64,000 nt of DNA, from contig NW_024468910.1 in the NCBI RefSeq assembly GCF_011745365.1, positions 2,012,068-2,076,067 on the forward strand, written 5' to 3'. Each line of letters begins with the position of its first letter. Positions within the stretch are counted from its first letter, which is position 1. The notes under the pieces are model-generated. The model was not told the DNA's origin and made no database searches. It saw only the letters and a list, made by a program, of their open reading frames with translations. Of the stretch, positions 1 through 11,464 are shown in pieces. A program made the translations under genes and the position numbers. This DNA is from Cryphonectria parasitica EP155 (lineage: Eukaryota > Ascomycota > Sordariomycetes > Diaporthales > Cryphonectriaceae).

Positions 1-828
1 CATACACTTCCTTTTGCTCTGTCTCAAGGCTGCCCCGCATCTACGGCATTGTTACTAACACTGCAGGTGAGAATCCGTTCGATCACGATAGATGATTGGG
101 CGCGCACAAATTACGCAGCACTACGCAGCAAGGCAGTGCGGGCTGGACCGGTCTGGGATCTCCTGCTCACTCATGTTTGTACCTGGGCTGCCTACTGTCC
201 ACTATTTATATACAGATTGACAGATACTGCCAGATCACCTGTCTGAGCTGCTCCAAAATACTCTGCCTTGGCGTCTACAACATAGCATTGTACTAAATCA
301 GGCGTGGCACAGTTGATTTGGTGTAATGAGTCCAGCAAAACAAAAAAGCAAACTGAGATTGCAGAGACTGTATAATACTGCAAAATTGCACGTTTCACCA
401 CAGTTTATGAGGCATTCGGCCGGGAGCCACGGGGCATTCTGGTCGTCAAGAACGTGCCACCCCAGCTCTGAATAGTATGTTAACCACCCGGCACTTTTAT
501 GAGATTGCTTACAAGGAGAAAAGATTTCCGTTCTGTGCTGGTATGTCTTATTCCTTCTAAGCCAGAGCAGTCCTCTTGTCGAATATGAGAGACGGAGCTT
601 ATGTATTACAAGCGAGGAGGCCTGCATTTCTCACCCCTGATATCTGCATGCTTCCGCGAATGTACCAACGTCAAGTCTTGTAAGACGTCTTTTAACGTAT
701 CCTCACTGCGCTAGCCTCTAAACTCCGCATACTCATATCCTACTTAAAGACATAACATCCAAGGCACGTCACCCCCAAGAATTTGACCAGAGACATAGAG
801 CTATTGTTATTAATAACTTTACTCGCTC
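1..828. other. Left flank, no gene recognised
   Basis: Only short overlapping reading frames are present, none with a recognisable domain or a consistent exon structure. The last 90 bases lie directly outside the TA target site of the Fot1-like element and are AT-rich. I see no RNA gene here. Confidence 0.5.
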
Positions 829-830
829 TA

Positions 831-887
831 AGTCGAAGCACCCCCTTGTGGACACCCCCCCCTTGTGGACACCCCTGGCCAGCCACA
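831..887 (+). repeat. Left terminal inverted repeat of the Fot1-like element
   Basis: These 57 bases are the exact reverse complement of 2632-2688. Inside the repeat the motif CCTTGTGGACACCCC occurs twice in tandem, giving a direct repeat within the TIR. Such subterminal repeats are candidate transposase-binding sites. TA precedes it at 829-830. Confidence 0.93.
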
Positions 888-981
888 CCGCCATTTCCAC
901 CACCTTTACTTTTATAACCTTTTCTCAACCAATTCTTATCCGAATAACTTCATCTTTTTACAGGGCCTTCATACGACAATA

Positions 982-2589
982 ATGAAGTCATATACCGAGT
1001 TTGAGGTAGCCCAGGCCGTCGAGGCTGTTAAAAAAGGCTGGTCTCAGAAACGAGCCGCACGCGAATACGGGATCCCGAGGACTACTCTTCTTCATCGCCT
1101 GGCAGGAAGAGAATCGCATCAAACAGCTCATCAACATCAGCAAAAGCTCTCCTTTCCTCAGGAAAAGAAGTTGGCTGAATGGATTCTTGTTCAGGAAAGC
1201 CTAGGGCTTGCACCAAGCCACTCAGAGCTTAGGCACTTTGCTCAGAGGATCCTGGAGGTCCAGAAAGATACTCGAGGGCTAGGGAAGAGATGGACTGAGG
1301 GCTTTTTGAAGAGAAATCCAGAGATAAGGGTACGAAAGCATAAACGGATTGCCTCTGAACGAATCAATGGAGCTACAACAGAGGTAATAAGGCCTTGGTT
1401 TCGTCTTTTCGACCTTCCTCAAATCCAAGCTATCAAACCAGCTAATAGATGGAATATGGATGAAGCTGGAATAGCTGAGAGCTAAGGAGAGAACGGATTG
1501 GTTCTTGGGGGCTCTTCTTCATGTTCAATTCATCGAAAAGAGCCTGGGTCGAGATCCTGGACTTCGATCCTCGAGTGTATCTCTGCTACAGGCACCTATC
1601 TTTCCCCTCTAGTGATCTTCAAGGGCCAAATAGTATAATAGCAGTAGTTTCCTCTCTTCTTGGAGTTATTTGAGGGCTAGCAGTTCACAGCTACGAGCAA
1701 TGGATGGACTGATAATGCTGTAGCTCTCGAATGGCTGAAAAAGATCTTCATTCCAGGCAGCAAGCCAGCAGACCCCTCAGAGGCTCAACTATTAGTCCTG
1801 GATAGCCATAGCAGCCATACAACTGATGAGTTTATGTAGCAATGCTATCAAAACAACATCCTGTTGATTTACTTGCCTCCTCATACCTCTCACGTACTTC
1901 AGCCCCTCGATCTAGGGGTCTTCTCGTTTCTCAAGAGAGCGTACAGGCGAAAAGTCAGTTCTATAAGCCAGTAGGAGGATTCAACAGTCTTTGGCAAGCG
2001 AATATTCCTCGAGACCTATCATCAGGCTCGCTTGGAAGGCCTTTCGAGCCAGAATATCAAGTCTGGATGGAATGCTTCAGGCTTATAGCCTGTTAGACCT
2101 TCCAAGCCACTCCTCAGCCCTCTTCTCCTCGAGAACACCTCTCAGTTCATCCAGACTCAGGCAAATTCAAAGTCAACAGCATCAAAAGCAGCCCAGAATA
2201 CCCTGAAAGCCTCCTCAGGCCAGGCAGTTATCTTTTCAACGCCTTGCGAAGCTCGAGATATATATCATCAACTATAGCAGAATCGGCACCAGCTTTCATC
2301 TTTGCCAGTACAACGTATACTTTTCAGGAAGATATGCAAAGCATTCAGTGAGAGGGATGTCGAACTAGCTAGAGCCCTGGAAAAGAATGAGATACTGAAA
2401 AAGCAGGCTGAGGCTAGAAGGCCAACTAAAAGAAGGAAGGTAGATACAAGCTCAAATTCGAGGTTTGCAGATATTGAGGCTATACAGAAGGCTCAAAATG
2501 CAGTCAACAGGAATGACGATAGTCTAAATGAAGAGAGCGATGCCGAATTACCTACTGATGAGGAGGACTGTATCGTGGTAGCTGATTAG
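982..2589 (+). pseudogene. Fot1/pogo-type DDE transposase, nine premature stops
   Basis: From ATG 982 the first 167 codons are open. They begin with a psq-type helix-turn-helix (about residues 1-45) and then a CENP-B-like DNA-binding helix-turn-helix (about 60-120). The catalytic domain follows in the same frame: first Asp in NMDEAGI (about 1455-1475), second in LDSHSSHTTDEF (about 1798-1835), third in LQPLDLGVF (about 1900-1925). Second and third are separated by 35 residues, the DD35D spacing of Fot1-like elements. Stops start at 1483, 1636, 1639, 1645, 1678, 1837, 1972, 2086 and 2275. Each is TAA or TAG at a place where Gln or Trp is expected, and no frameshift is needed. The basic C-terminal tail (2302-2589) is intact. 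RIP is the simplest cause. Confidence 0.9.
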
Positions 2590-2631
2590 GAAGAGAAATG
2601 TATATAAATCAATGTATATATATATATGCGA

Positions 2632-2688
2632 TGTGGCTGGCCAGGGGTGTCCACAAGGGGGGGGTGTCCACAAGGGGGTGCTTCGACT
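2632..2688 (-). repeat. Right terminal inverted repeat of the Fot1-like element
   Basis: Exact inverted copy of 831-887, followed by TA at 2689-2690. It carries the same internal direct duplication as the left end. Confidence 0.93.
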
Positions 2689-2934
2689 TAAGTTGCTTAA
2701 GTTGTAGAAGAACAAACTGTTTGTACTAAATACAGCTTTGCTAGAATCATTATAAGCAGAGGAAATACTATTCATTAAAGTAAGAAGATCTATTGCAACG
2801 AGATAATAAACAACAATTTTTGCAGTGCTGCATAACAAATTAGCAATATTCTGCTTGATAGGAAGAATCCCTATTAGCTTATCATTATATATACCTTCAA
2901 TCTTGAGATCAGCAGCAGCAGATATATTCCTCAT

Positions 2935-4056
2935 GCTCTATCCAGAGAACTCTCTCCAGCTGCAGCTAGCTAGCTAGCAGCAAATACTCAAGTTGCTATC
3001 GAAGCAGAAGCTAGCGAGTTCAACAATCTCTTCATGCCTGCAAGCACAACAGCACAAGTGCTCCAGATGCTAGAAACAGCTCGCTTGCGCTCAAAAGCCT
3101 CGAGTATATACAAGCAGATCAATGCTGAGATTGCCAGCTAGAGGGATCTCTACAGGCAGCTCAATATCCATTGGCAATGCTGTAATTCTATGTGCTGTAC
3201 CAACAACAGAAATAGTACTAAGTTTGCTTTATATTATTGGGTTGAGCTTGATAGTTATTATCTGAAGCTTGATTAATAGGATCTGATGCAATGAGCAGAG
3301 AAGATTGCAAACAAGGCTGAAAAGGCTGATATTAATCATATTCCACTTAGTATATATCATTAGATCCTCAGTTGTGCTATCTTCTGTATACAAGCAATCT
3401 CAAGCACTGGAGATAGCCTTGCATCCAGCTTAATAGCTGAAGCAGCATCAGCATCAGATATATGAAAAGATCTTCTAAGCAGAAGAGGGAAAGCATGCAC
3501 TGGAAAAAGTAACAGCTCTATCAGCAGCAATATTATCAATATCAACAGAGAAGGAGATCCTGCAATGCTAGCGTAGTTGCTTCAAGAGCAGCTGAGCAGA
3601 TCCGAGTTAACAATGCTCTCATTCCTGCTGCTATCAGCTTCTCTAACAATGCTTCCCTCTGTATATACATCTTATCAGATGCCTGAAGCTGAGCCTTCCT
3701 CGAGATATACGCCTTCTCAAGCGCTAACTATGCTACTAGAGCAGCTAATTGTAATATTCTCTTCGAGCCCTGTTATGCTAGAAGAGCTTGATATAAATAG
3801 CTTTATAAACAAGTTCTTCAAAGTACTTCAACAGCGCAAGGCTCGAGATCTGATAGAAGCTAAGGCTGTTCATTGTATGGAAGAGAAGCTAGCTTGTAAG
3901 AATATTGCTCTTAGCAAGCTTAGCAGCGTACTATATAGCTAGTATAATATACATAGCATTGAAATATGCACTGTTAATCTGATGCATTAGTTTCTAAAGA
4001 AGTTTCTTATTGAGAAGAGTAGGAATAGCATTAACTTAGCTAATCAACAGCCTAGA
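2935..4056 (+). pseudogene. Decayed coding sequence of unknown repeat family
   Basis: Read on the plus strand in one frame, this stretch is protein-like with scattered TAG/TAA codons. The longest open part is 3577-3942 (121 codons). It ends in a Lys/Glu-rich helical segment with motifs such as KVLQQRKARDLIEAKA. Upstream pieces (about 2990-3240) read EASEFNNLF and YKQINAEIAS with stops between. I do not recognise the family. The AT-rich composition and stop types match the RIP-mutated repeats on either side, so it is probably another mobile or repeated gene, cut at its right end by the Ty3 LTR. Short GCTA tandem units occur at about 2958-2977. Confidence 0.45.
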
Positions 4057-4496
4057 TGTTATGACCCATTCAACATGCAGGTCACGAAACAGGCCCCGCC
4101 GACAAGGAACCAGGTGTCACGACCCAACATCGGACAACCACTAGGAATTACATAAGCAAGGGTTAGGGTTGGATCACGATAACATAGGTGAGCCGCTCAC
4201 TGGATCACCACGACACAGATCACGGATCACGGTGAGCCAGGTGAGCCACGATGAAGAGCTGGATATATAAGGACACATTCATTCCCATTAGATAGATCTC
4301 GTATATAGCTCTTCAGTTGTCAATCTAAGTATTCAGTTTCATACACTGAGTAGCCCCAAAGGCAGTGAATACTTGCATCGCTTATTAGGACTTGTACGGT
4401 TCCGTATTCAAGGACTTGACACTTTGATACCGCTCTTGTTAGCATAAATCCCTTTGTGTACTTAGGAATCTTCGGATTGCTGCAGTGCTTATTACA
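4057..4496 (+). repeat. 5' LTR of the Ty3 element
   Basis: Begins TGTTATGACCC and ends ATTACA. It holds a TATA-like box (about 4262-4270) with GGACACATTC downstream, the likely promoter region. This copy keeps far more C and G than the 3' LTR. It includes a telomere-like GGGTTAGGGTTGG near 4159-4171. Confidence 0.93.
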
Positions 4497-4555
4497 TTTT
4501 GATAACTCTTGTTCAAGAACGGTTCAGTGTTACCCCTTGAGCAATACGGAATACG

Positions 4556-5920
4556 ATGGCTCCTCCAGGAACCCCTTCGTCCTCGCGCGCTCCCACTCAG
4601 GAAGAACTGGTCAACCAGGTGTATCAGCTTACTCAGCGTATCCAAGATCTGCGCGAACAACAGCAGGCCCAGAGCGCTACTATCGCCAACCAACAGGCTC
4701 AGCTAGCTCAACAAGCTCAACAGGCGCAGTTCACCTCTACAGCTACCAATGGTGCTGGAAAGGCGTACAAGATGGACAAGCTCGCTATGTACGACAGCAA
4801 CCAGAAAACGCTGCATGGATTCCTCACCTACTGCAGGGCGTATTTCTTGTACTATGCAACCCAGTTCACCATGGAATCTGAAAAGGTTATCCTTGCAGGA
4901 ACTCGCCTCGAAAAGGATGCTCTCATTTGGTACGAGCCTTCTCTATGCAACTACTTGGAGCATCAGAACAATCCCAATATATGCACTCAGGATACTAAGG
5001 ATATGTTTGATTCTTTTGAAGGCTTCGAGAAAGCTTTTAAGGAAATCTTTGGCGATTCTAACGAAGAATGCACTACAGCTTAGCAGCTTATGGATCTCAG
5101 ACAGACCAAGTCGGCTTCTGCTTATATGATCAGGTTCAAGCAGCTCTTGGCAAGACTTCCGTGGGAAGACAAGAATCTCATGGAATACTATTATAAGGGA
5201 CTCAAGGATGATGTTAAGAACGAAATCTCCAAACAGAATTAGCCAGAGAACTTCGCGATATTCTCCAATCAAGCTATCCGCATCAACAACCGTCTGTATG
5301 AACGATGGGTGGAAAAGTCCAAGAAGGGAGGAAGCCAGACTTGGAGGTTTCCAGCTAACACAGGCAAGAAACTCCAAAACAAGAATGGCGGTTGATATGG
5401 CAGTACAGCCTAGAGCGGCACTATACACGCCGGTTCCATAGAACTCGACGCCGCTAACAGGCAGTATAGCAAGAGGAACAATATTACTTGCTACAACTGC
5501 AACAAATAAGGATACATTGCATGCAACTGCTATCAACCCCGGAAGAACAAATAGCAACCAGTTCAGAAAGAACGCCAGGTGAATGTTGCTCGACGATAGG
5601 AACCCAATCAACTGAGCAAAAATACTTCCTCGGAGCAAGTATCGGACTCTATCGATCACGGAAGTCTCAGCTGGATATTCTGCTATAACAACAATTGCTT
5701 AACACACCTCTCGAGTAAGGAAGGTTCAGGATGGTTCCCTCAGAAACCTAGGCGCCACAGGCAGATAGCGACAGCAGGGCGAGGGTATACGCCCAGCACG
5801 ACTACGAGCAGCAACAACTCGGACTGCTCCGATATCACTGAACGAAGCATCCAGATGCTGGAGGAAGGGCTTAACGACGGTGCCCTTCGCCATTCCCCGT
5901 CACCGGCACCAGACACTATA
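4556..5920 (+). pseudogene. Ty3 gag polyprotein, several stops
   Basis: ATG 4556 opens 175 codons. An N-terminal Gln-rich coiled-coil segment (about residues 15-60) is followed by the retrotransposon gag core, with KAYKMDKLAMYDS and a GFLTYCRAYF motif typical of fungal Ty3 capsids. The first stop (TAG, 5081-5083) sits where Gln is expected. The frame continues with further stops to a CCHC zinc knuckle at about 5489-5531. There the histidine position now reads Tyr (CAC to TAC) and a Gln before it is TAA. The first 500 bases are notably less damaged than the rest of the element. Confidence 0.88.
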
Positions 5921-6689
5921 ACCAGAGAAATGAACAAAGAATGGTATTCTCTTGGTTATTAGTATGAATATCTAAATAATACTGAAAATGCCTCTCAGGC
6001 AACAGAAAAATCAAGCCAGAACAAGCAATCCAACGATTTACCAGAGTCTCCTGTGAACAATGAACCCAACAAGCCTAAAGGAAGATTTCCCTTCAGCGTT
6101 GAATGGAATAAGGAAACAACATGGGTTGAATACCTCATCTATGGAATAGAGTTAAAGAAGCTCTTTACCTGCATTCCCTTGCAAGATATCAAGGCATAAC
6201 AAGATGAAGATTCTCGGATCAGCTCACTTCACAATCTACATCACGAACTAGCTTGAATCTCCTGCACCTATCATAGCTGCAGAACGCATTTCTCAGACAA
6301 AGTGCAATACGAATGGTTCCCCATCAGAGAACCAGAACAAATCCTTCAGGCTATTAAAGAATAAGAACTCCGCTTCAGAGAGATTCTTAACAGATAGTAC
6401 TACAATGCATATATCGGACTACTAGATAACTGTTCCATGCAATGTATGAACAAGAAAATAAAATAGTAGCAGTACAAGACGATACTCTGTATGATTTACA
6501 TCAATAACAAAGTTTGCGACTAGCATTAATAGAAGAAAGACTAGAAATAATGATAATATGAGCAAAAGCAAGCTAAGAAGCTCGCTCGAGAAGCAGCGAA
6601 GCAGGCTCAGAAGGACAGATAGCTCTTGATGAACCCAAAAGAACAGGATCGCTTGTAAAAGGACTGCAGACGATCAGACCAGAACGGTT

Positions 6690-9600
6690 CCTATATGAAG
6701 CTTTCAGAACAGATTACGCTCACATCAAGTTCAACATATACATTCAAGAACACAAGTACAGCGCACTATTGGATAGTGATGCTCAGGGAAACTTCATATT
6801 CCCACATATTGTTAATCAGATACAACTACAATGGAGATGGAAGAGATGCTCATATACCCTCAGCACCGTGGAAGAACAACCTGTTGCATACAACCAAGGA
6901 GTAATCGATAAGGAGACTAATCATCTACCTATCTTGATCCAAGAATGCATAACCAGAGCTTCCTTTGATATCATGGATACAGTACAGCATGAGCTGATTA
7001 TGGAGCTTCCATGGCTCAGGGAGCACAATCCTCGAATCGATTGGACTACTAGCCAGATCTCATGGGAACAAGCTGTACCCAGAGAGATAGTCACAATCAA
7101 CAGCGCAGGATCGAAGCCAGTGATTGAAGAACACTCAGGAAAAGAGGCTTCACACAACTTCACACATACCTCCAAACCAGCAGGGCTGGCAGTTCAAGGA
7201 GAAGGACCTAGTGATAGGCGAACCCAAATAGTGCCAGGGCGTCAACAGGTTAGCAAAACAACGGAAGCGAGACCCTCAGCAGGTCGGTCCGCCCCGGAGC
7301 GACAAGGAAAAGCTTCAGAATGTGGATTATGAACCCACACGGGAAAAACCTCGAAACCAGGCCCTCGAGCGCTCGGTCCGGCCCGGAGCGAACGCTCAAG
7401 GCCCTCGAAAACGCCATCAGAAAAGAAGCACGCTCAACAGTACCTACTGTTCCTCCAGGTAGCAGAAACAGCACAAGAATCAGAACCAACACTCGCGAAC
7501 ATACCACAAGAATATCACAAGTTCAAGAAACTGTTCCAGGAAGAATTGGATACAGGATTGCCAGAATACAGCCCATACAACCATGAGATCCCGCTACAAG
7601 AAGGAAAACAGCCCAAATTCTTCCCCATCTACGGACTAGACAAGGCACAGCTAGAGGCACTTAGGGAGTACCTCGACGAGAACCTCAAGAAAGGATATAT
7701 ATAACCATCGCAATTATCAGCAGGATACCCCATCCTGTTTATACCCAAAAAGAACAGCAAGCTCAGGCTATGTATTAACTACAGGCAACTCAACAATATC
7801 ACGATCAAGAACCGATACCCGTTGCTACTCATCAAGGAACTACGAGATAGATTACAAGGAGCAAAGTAGTTCACAGTCCTGAATCTGAAAGAAGCTTATA
7901 ACCTGATCAGAGTAAAGAAAGAAGAAGAATGGAAAACTGCCTTCAGGATACGCTATGGATACTATGAATATTTGGTTATGCTCTTTAGTCTAATGAATGC
8001 TTCAGCTTTGTTCCAGAAAATAATCAATCATGTTCTATGCGAGCACCTGGATCAGTTCGTTATTGCCTACCTCAATAACATTCTTATCTACTCTCGAATA
8101 CTTGAAGAACACAAGAAATATGTGGAAACAGTGTTGCAAACGCTTCAAGATGCAAAACTCCTTGTGGAACCTGCAAAGAGTCACTTTCACATATAAAAAA
8201 TCGACTATCTCGGATTCACAATCAAGCTAGAATGCATTAAGCTACAGAAAAACAAGATAAAAGCTATCAGAAACTGGCTAATTCCCAAGAACGTTAGGGA
8301 TATTAGATCTTTCCTCGGATACATCAACTTCTACAGATAGTTCATCAAGAACTATAGCTGAATTGCGCATCCTCTTACAAATCTTATCAAAAGGAATCAA
8401 TCCTTCGAATGAACCTCCAAGGCACAAGAAGCCTTTGATAAGATTATTAAGCATATTACCTTAGAGCTAGTTCTATATAAAGCAGATCCTTATAAGCTCT
8501 TTGAAGTTGAGATCGATGCATCGGGATATGTACTCGAAGAACAACTGGATTAGCGAGATGATCAAGAATATCTGAGGATTGTAAGCAACTTCTCGAAGAA
8601 GTTGAACAGCTCAGAAGTTAACTACAGAATCCCTAATCAGGAACTCATAGCAATAGTGAAAGCCTTCGAGGAATAGCAATACTATCTTATTAGCGCACAA
8701 CACTCGATTATAGTTCACTCGGATTACAAGAATCTAATTACATTCATAACAACCAAGGTTTTGAATAAGCGATAAGTCAGATGGGCAGAATTCCTTTCAC
8801 AATTCGATTTCAAGATTGTATACTGCAAAGGCTCAGAAAACGAACGAGCAAACGCCCTCAGCAGAAAACCAGACTATCGAAATGCAGATTCCTCGGATAT
8901 ACAGAATATCTTCGCCCAAGACGAGTCAGGAAATCTTGTTAACGCATATAGAGAACTGAACGCTGCTCTCAGGATCGAATCCTCGGAAAGGGATTCAGAA
9001 TCAATAACTCTGAACGAACAAGATAACTATATCAAGAATATATACAATACACCAGCATACAAGCATCAGGGAATCAGAGCAACTTACGAATACATCAAAA
9101 GATACTAGAATCCATCAGATCTTAGGAAAAGGATTAAGAGCATTCTACAATAATGCAATAGCTGCAAGAAGAATAAAGCAGAAAGATACAAGCTTTACAG
9201 ACTACTGCATTCCTTACTAGTACTTATAACTATTTGGCAATCTATCAGTCTAAACTTTATTATCAAGCTATTTTTCTCACGAGAACTCTTAACTAAGATG
9301 CAATACAATAGCATTCTAGTAGTAATTTGCAAACTGAGCAAGTATGCTTACTTTCTCCTCTACAAGAAAAGCAGTATAGCAGAAGAACTCGCATATGCGT
9401 TTCTTAGAACGATCATTGCCAACTATAGCACGCTAGAAGAAGTAATCTCCAACAGAGATAGAAAGTTCAACTCGAAATTTTGGATTTTACTCATGAAACA
9501 GCTCAAAACATATCACAGAATGTCTACAGCATTTCACTCACAAACAGATAAACAAACAGAAAGAATGAATCAGATTATCGAACAATACCTTCAATACTAC

Positions 9601-10293
9601 ATCAACCAGGAATAAAACAACTGAGTTGACCTGTTGCCCCTTATACAGTTCGCTTATAACAGCGCAGATACAAGCACAATAAAGAAATCGCCATTCTTCG
9701 TACTCTATGAATACAACTCAACAGCTTACTACAAAGCACTACCAGGAGCAGATGCAGAAGCTGCAAACAAAAGGATTAAGAAGATTAAGAAAGTTCAGGA
9801 AGAACTCCGATCAGAATTACAATTCATTCAAGAACGAATAATGCAATACGCAAACTCCAAAAGGATTGAGAAATCAATCCTACAGAAGGGAGATAAGGCC
9901 TACCTACTTCGAAAAAACATTAAAACAACTAGATCCAGCAATAAACTTGATTATAAGAAGTTGGAACTATTCAAAATCTTGCAACAGATTTCCCCAGTCA
10001 ACTACGAGTTAGCATTACCTCATAGGATGAGAATACACCCGGTTTTCCACATCTCACTGCTGGAACTAGCAGCATAGGAAACACTAATAGACAATACAGC
10101 AGAAGTAGAAAATAATGAACCAGAATATGAGATAGAAAAGATTCTCAAGCACAAAAGCATAGACAACACAAGGGAATACCTCATCAAATGGAAAGATTAC
10201 TCAGCAAGTAAAAATTCATGGGAACCACGGGGAAACATTGGAAATGCTCAGGAAAAGATAGCTGAATATTGGAAAAGAAAAGCTAGCATCTAA
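6690..10293 (+). pseudogene. Ty3 pol polyprotein with C-terminal chromodomain
   Basis: In frame 1 with many in-frame TAG/TAA codons. Protease: ALLDSDAQGNF at about 6763-6795, where the catalytic DSG has become DSD. Reverse transcriptase about 7530-8200, with [12 protein letters not shown] and YLNN at 8068-8079 instead of YLDD. RNase H about 8480-8890, with the SRKPDYR-type end. Integrase about 9020-9700: a zinc-binding segment with CNSCKKNK, then a catalytic core whose first two aspartates read as Asn (9253-9255 and 9451-9453) while the Glu in QTERMNQ remains. The chromodomain lies at about 10110-10290 (EYEIEKILKHK, EYLIKWKDY, SWEP). Stop TAA at 10291-10293. The damage is what G-to-A RIP predicts. 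The protein cannot be functional. Confidence 0.92.
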
Positions 10294-10842
10294 GACGATC
10301 GCTCCGCCCTGAACCAAGATCCAGAAGCCTCAGAACAGAAATCAGATACTGCAATCCCACCTAAAACGTTATCCCAATCCACCACATCAAGAGCACCCCA
10401 AGACTGAGCCTCAACCACAGCTTCAGATTCAGCAGCACGCTGAGCATCCTCCTCCCAACGCTCCTCCTCCTCCAGCTCGTCCAGAGAACGCAAACCCTAG
10501 CTAACCATCTTTGCGCCACAATCATGCAGGGAACGTTTCTGTTTCTGCAAATGCACCAAACGAGCTGTTATCTCACCCAACTTAGACTGAAGCTCGAGAA
10601 GAACTTCCTCTGCATCCAACTCCTCCCGATCTAAACAACCAAGCTCGGTAGTAATACGAGATACTATCAGAGAGATCAGAAGGCAAATAAGAAATAATTT
10701 AGAAAAGAGCAAACCTACAAGCATTCACCGGAATACCGGAACCATTGCAGGAACAATCCCAGCGAACGCAACAGGAATACCTTTTGGTACCTTCCATCAT
10801 CTTACACTCCAATCCCTTCGAGATACAGAAGGAACAAGGCAT
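10290..10842 (-). pseudogene. Antisense spliced Zn2Cys6-like/coiled-coil gene inside the Ty3 element
   Basis: Two-exon model: 10842-10719 and 10663-10290. The intron, 10718-10664, is 55 bases with GTAGGT donor and GATAG acceptor and restores frame exactly. The 165-residue product starts MPCSFCISKGLECKMM. Cysteines at 3, 6, 13, 25 and 32 plus Tyr22 (TAT) fit the GAL4-type spacing C-x2-C-x6-C-x8-[C]-x2-C-x6-C; a TGT-to-TAT RIP change would explain the lost sixth ligand. Residues about 46-85 are charged and heptad-like (LDREELDAEEVLLEL), as in a coiled coil. An acidic tail follows. One premature TAG (10499-10497) falls where CAG is likely. The stop overlaps the pol stop by four bases, so the two genes converge. 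I recall similar Cys-rich hypothetical proteins repeated in fungal genomes but cannot check that here. Confidence 0.72.
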
Positions 10843-11024
10843 GATTTCAAAACCTTGAAGATCGATAGTTAGAGAAAGCTAAAAGCATTATTCAGATTTT
10901 CGAGAAAGAGACTTTTTGATTCTATTCAACATCTCAATTAGAAAAGCATGATCATATATGCGAATAACTTGCTAGAATACTTACGGAAGATCATTAGGAA
11001 TAACAATCGATAGAAGGGAGATGA

Positions 11025-11464
11025 TATTATAATCCATTCAACATGCAGATCATGAAACAGGCTTTGCTAATAAGGAACCAGATATTACAACCCAATATTG
11101 AACAACTACTAGGAATTACATAAGCAAGAATTAGGGTTGGATTACGATAATATAGGTGAGCCGCTCACTGGATCACTACAACACAGATCACGGATCACGG
11201 TAAGCCAAGTGAGCTACGATGAAGAGTTGGATATATAAGGACACATTCATTCCCATTAGATAGATCTCGTACATAGCTCTTCAGTTGTCAATCTAAGTAT
11301 TCAGTTTCATACACTGAGTAGCCCCAAAGGCAGTGAACACTTGCATCGCTTATTAGGACTTGTACGGTTCCGTATTCAAGGACTTGATACTTTGATACCG
11401 CTCTTGTTAGCATAAACCCCTTCGTGTACTTAGGAATCTTCGGATTGCTGCAGTGCTCATTACA
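11025..11464 (+). repeat. 3' LTR of the Ty3 element, more strongly RIP-mutated
   Basis: Aligns base for base with 4057-4496. The differences are almost all C to T or G to A in this copy, concentrated in its first 220 bases, including loss of the terminal TG (now TA). One difference runs the other way (T in the 5' LTR at about 4313, C here). Confidence 0.93.

Larger units (their letters stand above)
831..2688 (+). mobile_element. Fot1/pogo-like DNA transposon, RIP-inactivated
   Basis: The element is bounded by near-perfect 57-base terminal inverted repeats and flanked on both sides by TA (829-830 and 2689-2690), the target duplication expected of Tc1/mariner/pogo elements. Its 1,858-base length fits the Fot1 class. 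It contains one transposase frame (982-2589) that stays in a single register but is broken by nine TAA/TAG stops. The ends agree at 57 of the first 58 positions, so the copy is structurally complete. Loss of function comes from point mutation, not deletion. The complete TIRs mean that a transposase encoded elsewhere could in principle still recognise the ends; that last point is inference. Confidence 0.93.
4057..11464 (+). mobile_element. Ty3/gypsy chromodomain retrotransposon, RIP-mutated
   Basis: Two LTRs of 440 bases (4057-4496 and 11025-11464) enclose gag, then pol in the order protease, reverse transcriptase, RNase H, integrase. That order defines Ty3/gypsy, and a C-terminal chromodomain places it among chromoviruses. 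A purine-rich tract (about 11011-11021) lies just before the 3' LTR. Gag is in frame 2 and pol in frame 1, so the two are joined by a frameshift or an indel. Nearly every catalytic site has lost its key acidic residue (YLNN instead of YLDD, DSD instead of DSG), and stops are frequent. No target duplication is visible (CTAGA on the left, CTTGT on the right). A spliced gene lies antisense in the 3' part. Confidence 0.95.

Noticed and set aside
4439..4693. Minus-strand frame across the LTR/gag border
   Set aside because: Shadow of gag and LTR sequence with no family-like content.
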